A DNA stretch of 50,463 nt from Elusimicrobiota bacterium (GTDB taxonomy: Bacteria; Elusimicrobiota; Elusimicrobia; UBA1565; UBA9628): assembly GCA_016212825.1 (NCBI GenBank), contig JACRDS010000121.1:1-50463 (forward strand). Direction: 5' to 3'. Shown in pieces: positions 38,969-46,611 of the stretch. The position numbers and the translations under genes are program-made. The notes beneath the pieces are model-generated. The model was not told the DNA's origin. It worked only from the letters and a program-made list of their open reading frames with translations, and searched no databases. Each line of letters starts with the position of its first letter. Position 1 is the stretch's first letter.

Positions 38969-40919
38969 GGACCAGCTCCTTCGCCCTGCGCACGATGTGC
39001 TTGGCCCCGGGCAGGACCTCGGCCTCCAGCTCCGGGGCGGCCGGTATGGGATGGCGCGCCGCGGCCAGCCGGGCCGCCGCCTTCAGGACTCCGGGAGCCG
39101 ACTCCGCCACTCTGGCGATGACCTCGCTGCCCAGAGCCGCGAAAGCCTGCCCCTCCTCAACGACGAACAGCCTCCCGGTGCGCCGCACCGAATCCAGGAC
39201 CGGGGAGACGTTGAAGGGATAGAGCCGCATGGGGCAGACCAGTTCGCAGAGCAGCTCGTGCTCCTCGAAAAGGGCTTCCAGGGCCGCCTCGGCCTCCGGG
39301 AGCATGCCGCCGTAGCAGAACAGGGTCAGGTCCGCGTCGCCTTGGGGCCGCAGGCGCACCGTGGGATAGAGTTCGTCACTGGTCTCCAAAGTGAAGCCCT
39401 TGGGCGCGGGCTGGTCGAAGCGCGCGCCGTAGAGCAGCTTGTTCTCCACCACCACGGTGGGCCGGTCGATGGCCGCCAGCAGCGTGTCGTAGACCGCGCC
39501 CGGGTCCGTGCGGCCGTTCAAGGCCAGCACCAGCGTGCCGGGCACGCCCAGGAAGTGCTTCTCCAAAGACTGGCTGTGCGTAGGGCCGTAGCCGCGCCGG
39601 CCTCCCATGGGGGTGCGCACGACCAACGGCACGCGGCCCTGGCAGCCGTACATGAAGCGGAACTTGGCCGCCTGATTGATGAACTGGTCCGCGGCCAGGG
39701 CCATGAAGTCTCCGAACATGATCTCCACCACGGGCAAAAAGCCCTCCGCGGCCAGGCCTGCGCCCAGGCCGGTGATGGCCGCCTCGGAGATGGGGGTGTT
39801 GCGCACCCGGCCCGGGAACTCGGCGCTCAAGCCCTTGGTGACCTTGAAGGCCCCGCCGTAAGGGGACTCGATGTCCTCGCCGATGAGGAGCACGCGCTCG
39901 TCGCGCTTGAGATTGCGGCGCAGGGCCTCGTTGAGCAGTGCCGCGCATCGCTCGCCGCTGGAAAAGCCCCCGGGCTTCCAGGAGCAAGGGGCCGTGCCTT
40001 CCGGGTCCTCGTCGTCCTCGTGCGGCTCGGCTCCCCCGGCGGTCTGCGCCTTGGCCACGGCCGCCTCCACCCGGGCCGCGGCCTCGGCCAGCAAGGGCGC
40101 GGCGGCATGGGGCTCGTCGCGCATGAAACGCTCCAGAGGGTCCTTTTCCCAGTAGCCCTTGATCTCGGCCTGGTCGCGGTCGTCGTCGCCCTTGGAATGG
40201 GCCATGAGCCGGTAGGTGTCCACCACGAAGAAGAGGGGCTTGCCGCTCTCGCGCACCTTGCGCGTCACCTCGGCGCAGCGCTGGGCCAAAGCGGCGTGGT
40301 CCCAGGTGTCGGCGCGGAAGAGCGCGATGCCGAAGGCGCCGGCGCGGCTGAGGATGTCTCCGGAGAGGGTCTGCGCCTGGGGCGTGCTCTGGGCGTAGAG
40401 GTTGTTCTCCAGCACCACGAGCAGGGGGAGCTCCCACTTGGCCGCGATGTTGAGGGTCTCGTAGAGGACCCCCTCGCCCAAGGTTCCGTCGCCGATGACG
40501 GCGGCTACGATGTCATCTTTGCCTGAGAGCTTGCGCGCCAGGGCCATGCCCGCCGCGGCCGGGAGCATCCCCCCCTGCACCCCGCTGCTGTAGAAGCCCG
40601 GCGCGCCGATGTGCTGGCTGCCGCCGCGTCCGCCGCTGGCCCCCGTGCGGCGGCCCATCAGCTCGGCCACCAGACCTTCCACGTCGCCGGTGCGGGCGAG
40701 GTAGTGGCCGTGGCAGCGGTGCGGAGCCACCACCACGTCGCCTTCGCCCAGCGCCGGGGCCAAAGCCGCGGCGCAGAGCTCCTGGCCGATGCAGGTGTGG
40801 ACGGTGCCGGAGAGCTTGCCCTTCTCGAAGAGCTCCAGGAGCTTGCGCTCAACGGCGCGCATCAGCAGGCCCTGGCGGAAGAGTTCGCCGCGGTCCGGAA
40901 CCTTGTTCTCGCGGGGCAT
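38958..40919 (-). CDS. 2-oxoacid dehydrogenase E1, fused alpha-beta
   Basis: A 653-residue TPP enzyme with alpha and beta subunits in one chain. The alpha part (about 1-300) has the TPP motif IGDGTLGEG (G143) ending in ENNLYAQST (N172-N173) and HRCHGHYLARTGDV. The Asp/Glu-rich linker is at about 300-320. The beta part (about 330-653) has IGEDIESPYGGAFKVTKGL, NTPISEAAITGLGAG and the C-terminal VVEEGQAFAALG. It decarboxylates a 2-oxoacid (pyruvate, acetoin or branched chain; not resolvable). TAGAAT 8 nt before the ATG suggests a leaderless start. No E3 lies in the locus. Confidence 0.93.
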   Translation of the reverse strand: MPRENKVPDRGELFRQGLLMRAVERKLLELFEKGKLSGTVHTCIGQELCAAALAPALGEGDVVVAPHRCHGHYLARTGDVEGLVAELMGRRTGASGGRGGSQHIGAPGFYSSGVQGGMLPAAAGMALARKLSGKDDIVAAVIGDGTLGEGVLYETLNIAAKWELPLLVVLENNLYAQSTPQAQTLSGDILSRAGAFGIALFRADTWDHAALAQRCAEVTRKVRESGKPLFFVVDTYRLMAHSKGDDDRDQAEIKGYWEKDPLERFMRDEPHAAAPLLAEAAARVEAAVAKAQTAGGAEPHEDDEDPEGTAPCSWKPGGFSSGERCAALLNEALRRNLKRDERVLLIGEDIESPYGGAFKVTKGLSAEFPGRVRNTPISEAAITGLGAGLAAEGFLPVVEIMFGDFMALAADQFINQAAKFRFMYGCQGRVPLVVRTPMGGRRGYGPTHSQSLEKHFLGVPGTLVLALNGRTDPGAVYDTLLAAIDRPTVVVENKLLYGARFDQPAPKGFTLETSDELYPTVRLRPQGDADLTLFCYGGMLPEAEAALEALFEEHELLCELVCPMRLYPFNVSPVLDSVRRTGRLFVVEEGQAFAALGSEVIARVAESAPGVLKAAARLAAARHPIPAAPELEAEVLPGAKHIVRRAKELVHGQ

Positions 40920-40927
40920 GGACAAAG

Positions 40928-40933
40928 ATTCTA
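40928..40933 (-). promoter_or_regulatory. -10 box of the E1 gene
   Basis: TAGAAT on the minus strand, 8 nt before the ATG at 40919. The following bases resemble those after the TAGAAT at 41149, so the two start regions may be related by duplication. Confidence 0.5.
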
Positions 40934-40957
40934 GCACATGGGAGCTAACGCATTTCC

Positions 40958-41140
40958 TTAAGGGCTCCCAGTGCCAGCGCCTGCGGTATCGAAGGTTCCG
41001 CAGGTGCCGGCCGGCCCGCCGCCGTCGACGATGATGCGCTCGGCCGGGATCTTCTCGTCCTCGCGCAGAGGGCGGCCAAGCTGGGCCAGCACGTCGACGA
41101 CGCTCAAGCCCACGCAGACCAGGTCGAAGCGGGGAGCCAT
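40958..41140 (-). pseudogene. PfkB-family sugar kinase, N-terminal remnant
   Basis: The first about 46 residues (FDLVCVGLSVVDVLAQLG ... GGPAGT) are a good match to the start of ribokinase/PfkB kinases, including the GG substrate-binding turn. The frame then enters a palindromic element and stops after 60 residues, where the family needs about 300. It keeps a promoter box (TAGAAT, 41149-41154) and lies just upstream of E1. It is most likely the leftover of a kinase cut by deletion or by the palindrome; a functional micro-protein cannot be excluded. Confidence 0.75.
40973..41011. repeat. Short palindromic element at the kinase break point (copy B)
   Basis: Arms 40973-40986 and 40998-41011 (14 bp with one mismatch and one wobble) around an 11-nt loop that reads aaccttcgata on the minus strand. 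Arms CCTGCGG/CCGCAGG, loop length and 8 of 11 loop bases agree with the element in the RND gene. Confidence 0.75.
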
Positions 41141-41148
41141 GCGCAAGG

Positions 41149-41154
41149 ATTCTA
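41149..41154 (-). promoter_or_regulatory. -10 box of the kinase remnant
   Basis: TAGAAT on the minus strand, 8 nt before the ATG at 41140; divergent from the ssb promoter. Confidence 0.45.
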
Positions 41155-41162
41155 TCAATTAG

Positions 41163-41186
41163 TACTATATGGGTCAGCAACGGAGG
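41163..41186 (+). promoter_or_regulatory. -10 box and ribosome binding site of ssb
   Basis: TACTAT (41163-41168) and CGGAGG (41181-41186), 7 nt before the ATG at 41194: a leadered start. Confidence 0.5.
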
Positions 41187-41193
41187 TCATACC

Positions 41194-41625
41194 ATGGCGA
41201 ATCTCAACAAGGTCATGCTCATCGGCCGCCTGACCCGCGACCCTGAGATCAAAACGTTCAGCAACGGCGGCAAGGTGGCCAACATCGGCTTCGCCGTCAA
41301 CAACCGCCGCAAGAACCAGGGCACCGGCCAGTGGGAAGACGTGCCGGTCTGGGTGGACCTCAAGGCCTTCAACCGGGAGACGGGCCGCAAGCTCGCCGAC
41401 CTGGTGGAGAGCTCCCTGCGCAAGGGCCAGCAGGTCTACATCGAGGGCCGCCTCGTGCTGGAGGAGTGGGAAGGCAAGACCGACGGCAAGAAGCAGTCGA
41501 AGATGGTGGTCTACGTCGACGACCTGCAGTTCCTGGAAAAGCGCGAAGGCGGCGGCGAGGCCCCGGCCAAGCGCGCCCCGGCCAAGGCGGCCGCCGAAGA
41601 GAGCATCGAGGACGCTCCCTTCTAG
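41194..41625 (+). CDS. ssb: Single-stranded DNA-binding protein
   Basis: A 143-residue SSB. The OB fold covers about 1-112 (LNKVMLIGRLTRDPEIKTF, VWVDLKAFNRETGRKLADLV, GQQVYIEGRLVLEEWEGKTDG). An Ala/Lys-rich linker leads to the acidic tip EDAPF, which recruits repair and replication partners. It is complete and of normal length. Its stop overlaps the stop of the leftward U32 gene (CTAG, 41622-41625). Confidence 0.97.
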   Translation: MANLNKVMLIGRLTRDPEIKTFSNGGKVANIGFAVNNRRKNQGTGQWEDVPVWVDLKAFNRETGRKLADLVESSLRKGQQVYIEGRLVLEEWEGKTDGKKQSKMVVYVDDLQFLEKREGGGEAPAKRAPAKAAAEESIEDAPF

Positions 41626-43637
41626 TAGAGGGAGCGGTCGTAGTTGAACAGGGCGGCCTGGCCGGGGCGGGACTCCCAGTCCGCCGAGGGAGCCGCGCTG
41701 CCCACGAGGTCTGCGACCAGGTGCCGGACGCGGATGGCGGGGTTGCGCAGCCCGCGCCAGTCGAAAGGCTCGGACGGCCGGAACACGGTCAGCCCCCCTT
41801 CCCGCCGCGGCCGCATGCGCACCCCGCGCCGGTCCGCGAAGAGCCTGCCGGACGCAGCCGGTCCGAGCTCGGCCCGCGTGCTCATCAGCGGCGGCCGGCC
41901 GTAGACCGCCAAGGACGCGGGCGCGGAGCAGCTCTGGGACAGCTCTTCGAGCTGGCCGCGGTCCGCCTCCATCGAAAAAGTGACGCTGCGCAGGCCCATG
42001 CCCGCGAGCTGCCGGGCGGCCAGGGAGTTGAGCACGGGCAGGCCGGGCCCGCCCTCCATGGCCACGCCGGCCTCCTTGGCCAGCAGCCAGCCGCCCAGGC
42101 TGTTGACCTCCACGGCCAGGCCGAGCTTGCGGCACTCGGCCAGCAGGTCCTTGAGCCCGGCGATGTCCGCCTCGAAGAAGACGGAAGGCAGGGCCGCGAT
42201 GACGCCGGGCCCGGCCGCCGCCGCGCCGCCGGCCGTAAGCCCCTCCACCACGGCGCCGCCCGCGGGCAGGCGGCTGCGCATGCCCGCCAGCTGCACGGCC
42301 TCCAGCCGCATGCGGTCCGGCGCCTCGCCCAGGCACAAGCGGTTCTCCGGGCTGGGCCCGGCCTTGGCCAGGAGCTCCTTGACCCGGGCCGGGAGCGCGA
42401 TGGTGACCTTGCCTTCGGGCTTCTTGCGCAAGAGCCGCAGCTCGACCGAGAGGCGGTCCCGCAGAGCGTTGGCGGCGCGGGGCGGCAGAAGGAGCTCGGG
42501 GTCGCTGGCCCGCCCCCGGCCGAGCCGGAGGCCTTGGACGGGCTCCTCGCAAAGGGTCCGCAGGATCCGGGCCACGGACACGGCCTTGGCCTGGCGCACG
42601 ACCTTGGTCTTGGGCTGGCTCCAGCGCGCGCTCTTGCCGGCCCAGGAGCAGGAGCAGAGGAGGGTGTTGGCCTCGACATCGATCTGGAGCTCGTAGACGC
42701 TCTCATCGACGGAGGCTTCGACCGCGGCCGGGGCGGCCTCGCTCTTCTTGCGGCCCCAGATCCCGGTCATGCCGCCGCGCTCGCCTTCCAGATAGGCGTC
42801 GGTGTGCTCGCGGCCGGCGACGTCCGCGAGCCGGTCGACCTCGCCGGCCAGGCTCTTGGGGTCTTCCCCGGAAAGCACGCGGCGATAGACCGAGACCGCG
42901 CGGCGCACCCAATCAGGCCGCTTGAGCCGGCCTTCGATCTTCAGGGCCGAGACCCCGGCCCTCTGGAGTCCCTTGACCCTTCCCCAGGCCGCGAGGTCCT
43001 TCATGGACAGCGGCGTGCCGGCCGGCTCCGCTTCTATCGTCCAGGGCACGCGGCAGGGGCTGGTGCACGCGCCGCGGTTGCCCGAGCGTCCGCCGGCCCA
43101 GCTGGAGACAAGACAGCGGCCGGAGACCGAGAAGCACAGCGCGCCTTGCACGAAGACCTCGGTCTGCACGCCGGCGACGGCGGAAGCCGCGGCGATCTCC
43201 GCCAGGGAGAGCTCTCGGGCCAGCACCGCGCGCTTGACGCCCAGGCGCGCCGCGGCCCGGATGTCGGCGCTGCTGGCCGCGCAGGCCTGGGTGCTCAGGT
43301 GGAACTCGAGCTCGGGGAAGGCGGGAGCCAGAGCCAGGAGAGCGGGGTCGCGCACGAGCACCGCGTCGGCCTTCGCGCTCCTGGCCAGCTCCAAGGTCCG
43401 GGCGGCTTCGCCCAGTTCGCGCTCCGTGATGTCTATGTTCAGGGTGAGGTAGACGCGGGCGCCCTTGGCGTGGGCCGCGGCCGCGGCGCGGGCGAACTCG
43501 TCGGGGCGGAAGTTGGCGGCGCGGCGGCGGGCGTTGAGGCTTTCCAGGCCGAGGTAGACCGCGTCGGCGCCGGCTTCCAGCGCCGCTTCGAGGCAGGCGG
43601 GGTCACCGGCCGGGGCGAGCAGTTCCATCAAGGACAT
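41622..43637 (-). CDS. Peptidase U32-family protein (second paralogue)
   Basis: A 671-residue U32 protein similar in layout to the one at 17518-19326: N-terminal barrel (ELLAPAGDPACLEAALEAGADAVYLG), then GRCLVSSWAGGRSGNRG and ACTSPCRVPW with the conserved Cys, and a long C-terminal half that includes CSCSWAGKSARW. Length and Cys pattern fit the RlhA/TrhP group of RNA hydroxylases. The C-terminal half lacks the terminal CRYC/CENC cluster seen in the first paralogue, so the two probably modify different RNA positions. Confidence 0.88.
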   Translation of the reverse strand: MSLMELLAPAGDPACLEAALEAGADAVYLGLESLNARRRAANFRPDEFARAAAAAHAKGARVYLTLNIDITERELGEAARTLELARSAKADAVLVRDPALLALAPAFPELEFHLSTQACAASSADIRAAARLGVKRAVLARELSLAEIAAASAVAGVQTEVFVQGALCFSVSGRCLVSSWAGGRSGNRGACTSPCRVPWTIEAEPAGTPLSMKDLAAWGRVKGLQRAGVSALKIEGRLKRPDWVRRAVSVYRRVLSGEDPKSLAGEVDRLADVAGREHTDAYLEGERGGMTGIWGRKKSEAAPAAVEASVDESVYELQIDVEANTLLCSCSWAGKSARWSQPKTKVVRQAKAVSVARILRTLCEEPVQGLRLGRGRASDPELLLPPRAANALRDRLSVELRLLRKKPEGKVTIALPARVKELLAKAGPSPENRLCLGEAPDRMRLEAVQLAGMRSRLPAGGAVVEGLTAGGAAAAGPGVIAALPSVFFEADIAGLKDLLAECRKLGLAVEVNSLGGWLLAKEAGVAMEGGPGLPVLNSLAARQLAGMGLRSVTFSMEADRGQLEELSQSCSAPASLAVYGRPPLMSTRAELGPAASGRLFADRRGVRMRPRREGGLTVFRPSEPFDWRGLRNPAIRVRHLVADLVGSAAPSADWESRPGQAALFNYDRSLY

Positions 43638-43677
43638 TCTGGCTTATCGCCCGGTGCCGTATCCAGGCCGAATGAGC

Positions 43678-43683
43678 TATACT
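43678..43683 (+). promoter_or_regulatory. -10 box of the small secreted-protein gene
   Basis: TATACT, 6 nt before the ATG at 43690; this decides the start among three in-frame ATGs. Confidence 0.5.
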
Positions 43684-43689
43684 CGGCTC

Positions 43690-44115
43690 ATGCTCGCAAT
43701 CCTGACGCCCGTGGCATTCGCCGCGATCCTATCCATGCCGTCTGCCGCCCAAAACCAGCCGAAGCTCACGGCCATGCTCGGCGCGGAAGGGCTGTTCTTC
43801 ACGGTCAAAGACCTGGGCAAGTTCCCCCTGCTCCTGCTCCTGCGCAACGATAGCGGCACCGCGGTGGAGCCCGCGAAGCTGGGCTCGCGGATCTTCCTGG
43901 ACGGCCGGCCGGTCAAGGGAGGGCTGATCGACGCGTTCTTCTCCAGCGGCCCGCTGGGGCCGGGGAAGAGCCTGGCGCCGGGCAAGCATGCCAGCACCGG
44001 GCTGCTGCTCAGCTTGGTGGTCAAGACGCCGGGCGCGCACCGTCTGGTCTGGAGAGGAGCGGGCTTCAGTTCCAACGAGGTCCGACTGCTCGTGGCGGAG
44101 AAGCCCGGGGACTGA
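43690..44115 (+). CDS. Small secreted protein, unknown function
   Basis: A 141-residue exported protein: signal peptide MLAILTPVAFAAILSMPSAA, then one beta-sandwich-like domain (GAEGLFFTVKDLGKFPLLLLLRNDSGTAVEP, SRIFLDGRPVKGG, GAHRLVWRGAGFSSNEVRLLV) that looks Ig-like. No Cys. Family unknown. The start at 43690 rests on the -10 box 6 nt upstream; ATGs at 43654 and 43672 would lie upstream of the predicted transcript start. The GNAT gene follows after 13 bp. Confidence 0.72.
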   Translation: MLAILTPVAFAAILSMPSAAQNQPKLTAMLGAEGLFFTVKDLGKFPLLLLLRNDSGTAVEPAKLGSRIFLDGRPVKGGLIDAFFSSGPLGPGKSLAPGKHASTGLLLSLVVKTPGAHRLVWRGAGFSSNEVRLLVAEKPGD

Positions 44116-44128
44116 GCGCGGAGGGCCG

Positions 44129-44602
44129 ATGACTGAGCTGGCCATCCGTCCCGCCGTCGCCGCGGACCTGCCCGGCATACTCGAGCTCTACGCCAGCTCG
44201 GGGCTCGACGCGGCCCGCCAGGCCTCCTTGGCCAAGGCCCGGCGCCTCTTCGGCCGGATGCGGCGCTATCCGGACTACAAGGTCTACGTGGCGGCGCGGG
44301 GCCCGGCGCTGGTGGGCACCTTCGCCCTGCTCGTCATGGACAACCTGGCCAACGGCGGGGCCCCCTCCGGGGTGGTGGAGGACGTGGCGGTGGCCAAGGA
44401 CTGCCAGGGACAGGGCATCGGCAGGAGGATGATGGACTTCGCGCGCGAGCTTTGCCGCAGGCGGGGCTGCTACAAGCTGGTGCTGTCGAGCAACCGCAAG
44501 CGCAAGCAGGCGCACAGGTTCTACGAGTCGCTGGGCTACGCCCAGCACGGCATCAGCTTCGCGCTCGACCTGCCCTCCTGGCTCAACCGGCGCGACATCT
44601 AG
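44129..44602 (+). CDS. GNAT-family N-acetyltransferase
   Basis: A 157-residue GNAT with all four motifs: IRPAVAADLPGILELYAS at the start, GVVEDVAVAKDCQGQGIGRRMM with the acetyl-CoA pyrophosphate loop QGQGIG, YKLVLSSNRKRKQAHRFYESLGY at the end. It acetylates an amine on an unknown substrate. GAGG lies just before the ATG, 13 bp after the secreted-protein gene. Confidence 0.93.
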   Translation: MTELAIRPAVAADLPGILELYASSGLDAARQASLAKARRLFGRMRRYPDYKVYVAARGPALVGTFALLVMDNLANGGAPSGVVEDVAVAKDCQGQGIGRRMMDFARELCRRRGCYKLVLSSNRKRKQAHRFYESLGYAQHGISFALDLPSWLNRRDI

Positions 44603-44652
44603 GCGGGGAACCTCCCCCCCCTCTTTCGTATGAATACTAGGAGGTATCGAGC

Positions 44653-45252
44653 ATGGAACCCATCCGCATCAGGCCCGGCGAGCCGGGCCGCCTCAAGATC
44701 CTGCTGCCCTACTCGCCCGAACGGGTGGAGAAGATCAAGACCGTGCCGGGCCGGCGCTGGCACAGGGAGGAGAAGTACTGGTCGGTGCCGCACTTCGACC
44801 AGGCGGTCGAGCGCCTGCAGCAGCTCTTCGCCGGAGAGACCCTGCTGGTGGCGCCTGGGCTCGCTCCCGCCGCGCCGGCGCCGCCAAGAAAGCCCGAGCT
44901 CTCGCTGGCGGCCGCGCAGGAGATCCACGACCTGCTGAAGGACCTCCGGTCCGCCATCCGCGCAAAGCATTTCAGCCCCAGCACCGAGACCACCTACGCC
45001 TCCTGGGCCGAGCGCTTCCTGCGCCGCAACGCCGGGACCCCGCTGGAGAAGCTGGACGAGGCGGGAGTCAGCCGCTTCCTGTCGAGCCTCGCCACCGAGT
45101 CCCGCGTGAGCGCCTCGACCCAGAACCAGGCCCTCAACGCCCTGATCTTCTTCTACAAAGAGGTCTTGTGCAAGGACATCGGGCTGCTCGACGGCATGGC
45201 GCGGGCCAAGATGCCGGTGCGCCTGCCCGTGGTCCTTGCAGACCTTGATTGA
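44653..45252 (+). pseudogene. Truncated integron-type tyrosine recombinase
   Basis: A 199-residue product. Residues about 90-185 match the N-terminal core-binding domain of integron integrases (HFSPSTETTYASWAERFLRR, ASTQNQALNALIFFYKEVL, MPVRLPVVL), and the frame stops exactly where the catalytic domain should begin, so the R-H-R-Y residues are absent. Residues 1-65 are an extra domain (RWHREEKYWSVPHFD) seen at the front of some such integrases. TAGGAGG precedes the ATG. The AT-richer toxin-antitoxin pair follows directly, suggesting that insertion or deletion removed the catalytic half. Confidence 0.85.
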
Positions 45253-45269
45253 GGTGATCCAGGGAGACC

Positions 45270-45302
45270 TTGACATTGCCGTTATGCCTGTTATAATAAC
45301 AG
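45270..45302 (+). promoter_or_regulatory. Consensus sigma-70 promoter with palindromic operator (toxin-antitoxin)
   Basis: TTGACA (45270-45275), 16-bp spacer, TATAAT (45292-45297): both hexamers perfect. A 15-nt palindrome, ctgttataataacag (45288-45302), covers the -10 box and is the likely autoregulatory site of the AbrB-type antitoxin. Confidence 0.85.
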
Positions 45303-45321
45303 TGTACTAACGGAGGCAGCC

Positions 45322-45549
45322 ATGATTAAGTTCCTCACCAGAGTCGGGAACAGCGAAGCTCTTGTCATCGACAAGGCGATATTGTCCCTTCTCCGCATCT
45401 CCGAGACCACTCCACTCGAAATCACGACCGACGGGAAGAATTTGGTCATCTCCCCGATTTCGGAGCCGGGTCAGGTCCGTGAAGTGACCAAGGCCTATCG
45501 TGCCGTCAAGAAGCGGTTCGGCCGCGCCCTAAAGCGGCTGGCGGACTGA
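45322..45549 (+). CDS. AbrB/MazE-family antitoxin
   Basis: A 75-residue swapped-hairpin DNA-binding protein: IKFLTRVGNSEALVIDKAILSLLRI is the AbrB/MazE fold, and the C-terminal VTKAYRAVKKRFGRALKRLAD would bind and neutralise the toxin. CGGAGG lies before the ATG. The toxin gene starts at the base after its stop. It probably represses its own promoter through the palindrome at 45288-45302. Codon use is visibly AT-richer than in neighbouring genes, a sign of acquisition. Confidence 0.9.
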   Translation: MIKFLTRVGNSEALVIDKAILSLLRISETTPLEITTDGKNLVISPISEPGQVREVTKAYRAVKKRFGRALKRLAD

Positions 45550-45951
45550 ATGTCACCGCAGTTCCTCTCACTCGTCGAAGTCCTCGAGTTCCACGAGGAT
45601 CTGCTCCGCTCCTTCGGCGGAAGGCCCGGCATCCGTGACCTGGCACTGTTGGAATCCGCAGTAGCCATGCCGCAAAGCGGTTCGGGGAAGGGATACTTCC
45701 ACGAATTCCCATTCGGCATGGCTGCGGCTTATGCATACCATATAGCGCAGAACCATGCTTTTGTCGACGGCAACAAGAGGGCAGCTTTGGCGGCCGCCTT
45801 GGTCTTTTTGGAAATCAACGGGCATGCAGTAATGGGCGGTGAGGCGGAGTTGGAAGCAGCAACCCGAAAAGTGGCCGCGGGCAAGATGAGCAAGGACGGC
45901 TTCGCGCGTGTTCTTGAAGAAGTTCACAAGCGCAACAAAGGGGAGGCTTGA
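45550..45951 (+). CDS. Death-on-curing (Doc/Fic) family toxin
   Basis: A 133-residue Fic-fold toxin with the signature HAFVDGNKR (H69 to R77) followed by FLEINGHAV. Doc proteins phosphorylate EF-Tu and stop translation; Fic relatives AMPylate. The N-terminal LSLVEVLEFHEDLLRSFGG is typical of Doc. It is paired with the AbrB antitoxin with zero spacing. All motif residues are present, so the toxin looks intact. Confidence 0.95.
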   Translation: MSPQFLSLVEVLEFHEDLLRSFGGRPGIRDLALLESAVAMPQSGSGKGYFHEFPFGMAAAYAYHIAQNHAFVDGNKRAALAAALVFLEINGHAVMGGEAELEAATRKVAAGKMSKDGFARVLEEVHKRNKGEA

Positions 45952-45979
45952 ATTGCAGGGCATGCCCAACATTCGCATG

Positions 45980-46003
45980 AGCCGGCCTCTTAAGAGGCCG
46001 GCT
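45980..46003. terminator. 24-bp perfect palindrome after the toxin gene
   Basis: Perfect palindrome centred on ttaa (10-bp stem if a TTAA loop is left), 28 bp past the toxin stop. No T-tract follows. Likely a terminator or a remnant of a mobile junction. Confidence 0.5.
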
Positions 46004-46055
46004 TGCGGGGCCCCCGGCACAACACCATGCAAGGTAGAGCCAGCGGCCCGGTCCA

Positions 46056-46166
46056 ATGAAGAAGATCAGATTCCCCGAAGAACTCGAGACCCGCGAGATC
46101 CTGGCAGAGAAAGACGAGCGCGCCCATCGCCTCGTCGCGCACGAAGACGTCTTCAGGCAGGAATAA
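46056..46166 (+). CDS. Possible 36-residue charged protein
   Basis: ATG at 46056 to TAA at 46164-46166. The product (MKKIRFPEELETREILAEKD, then a His/Glu/Arg-rich end) has a protein-like composition and no low-complexity bias. No clear ribosome binding site. It overlaps the 3' end of the cupin gene by 14 bp. It could be a short gene or the remains of one carried with the toxin-antitoxin segment. Confidence 0.3.
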   Translation: MKKIRFPEELETREILAEKDERAHRLVAHEDVFRQE

Positions 46167-46611
46167 GCCGTCCGATCACCCGCCGGCTCCGCGGGAACAT
46201 CCGCAGCAGGTCGTCTCTGCGTCCCATCTCCAGATCCCTGAACTCGAACCCCGGCGCCACCGTGCAGCCCACTAAAGCGCAGTCCGCCCCCCGCGCCAGT
46301 TCCGCCCCGAACCAAGTCCCAGCCCCCACCACATGCTGAAACCGGCCCGCCCCCAGCCTCGTGCGCCGCACGCCGCTTTTCGTCAACTCCACCACCACCA
46401 GCGGCCCGCCCGAATAGAAATGCCACAGCTCGTCCGACTTGATGCGGTGGAGCCTGGAGACACAGCCCCGCGGCAGAAGGAACAAGATCGCCGTCGAAGC
46501 AGACCGCCCATCCCGAGAGCGCGCCGCCCGGTAGGTCTCCCGGAAGAACCCCCCCTCCGGATGCGGCCTCAGACGCAGAGCCCGTATCAGCTGCTTCGCC
46601 GCGGCGCTCAT
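46153..46611 (-). CDS. Cupin (DUF985 family) protein
   Basis: A 152-residue cupin_5/DUF985 protein: LRLRPHPEGGFFRETYRA, TAILFLLPRGCVSRLHRI, DELWHFYSGGPL, HVVGAGTWFGAEL and TVAPGFEFRDLEMGRRDDLL are all family blocks, with the metal-binding His and Glu residues in them. Enzymatic role is unknown, probably sugar-related. Its ATG overlaps the aminotransferase stop by 4 bp, making it the second gene of that operon. Confidence 0.92.
   Translation of the reverse strand: MSAAAKQLIRALRLRPHPEGGFFRETYRAARSRDGRSASTAILFLLPRGCVSRLHRIKSDELWHFYSGGPLVVVELTKSGVRRTRLGAGRFQHVVGAGTWFGAELARGADCALVGCTVAPGFEFRDLEMGRRDDLLRMFPRSRRVIGRLIPA

Noticed and set aside
40973..41011. DTAGAG in the kinase remnant read as the PfkB C-terminal signature, implying a clean internal deletion
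   Set aside because: These codons are produced by the palindromic element shared with the RND gene, so the match to the kinase signature is coincidence.
45952..46050. attC recombination site after the toxin gene
   Set aside because: gcccaac fits the 5' core consensus, but no matching GTTRRRY follows at the right distance.
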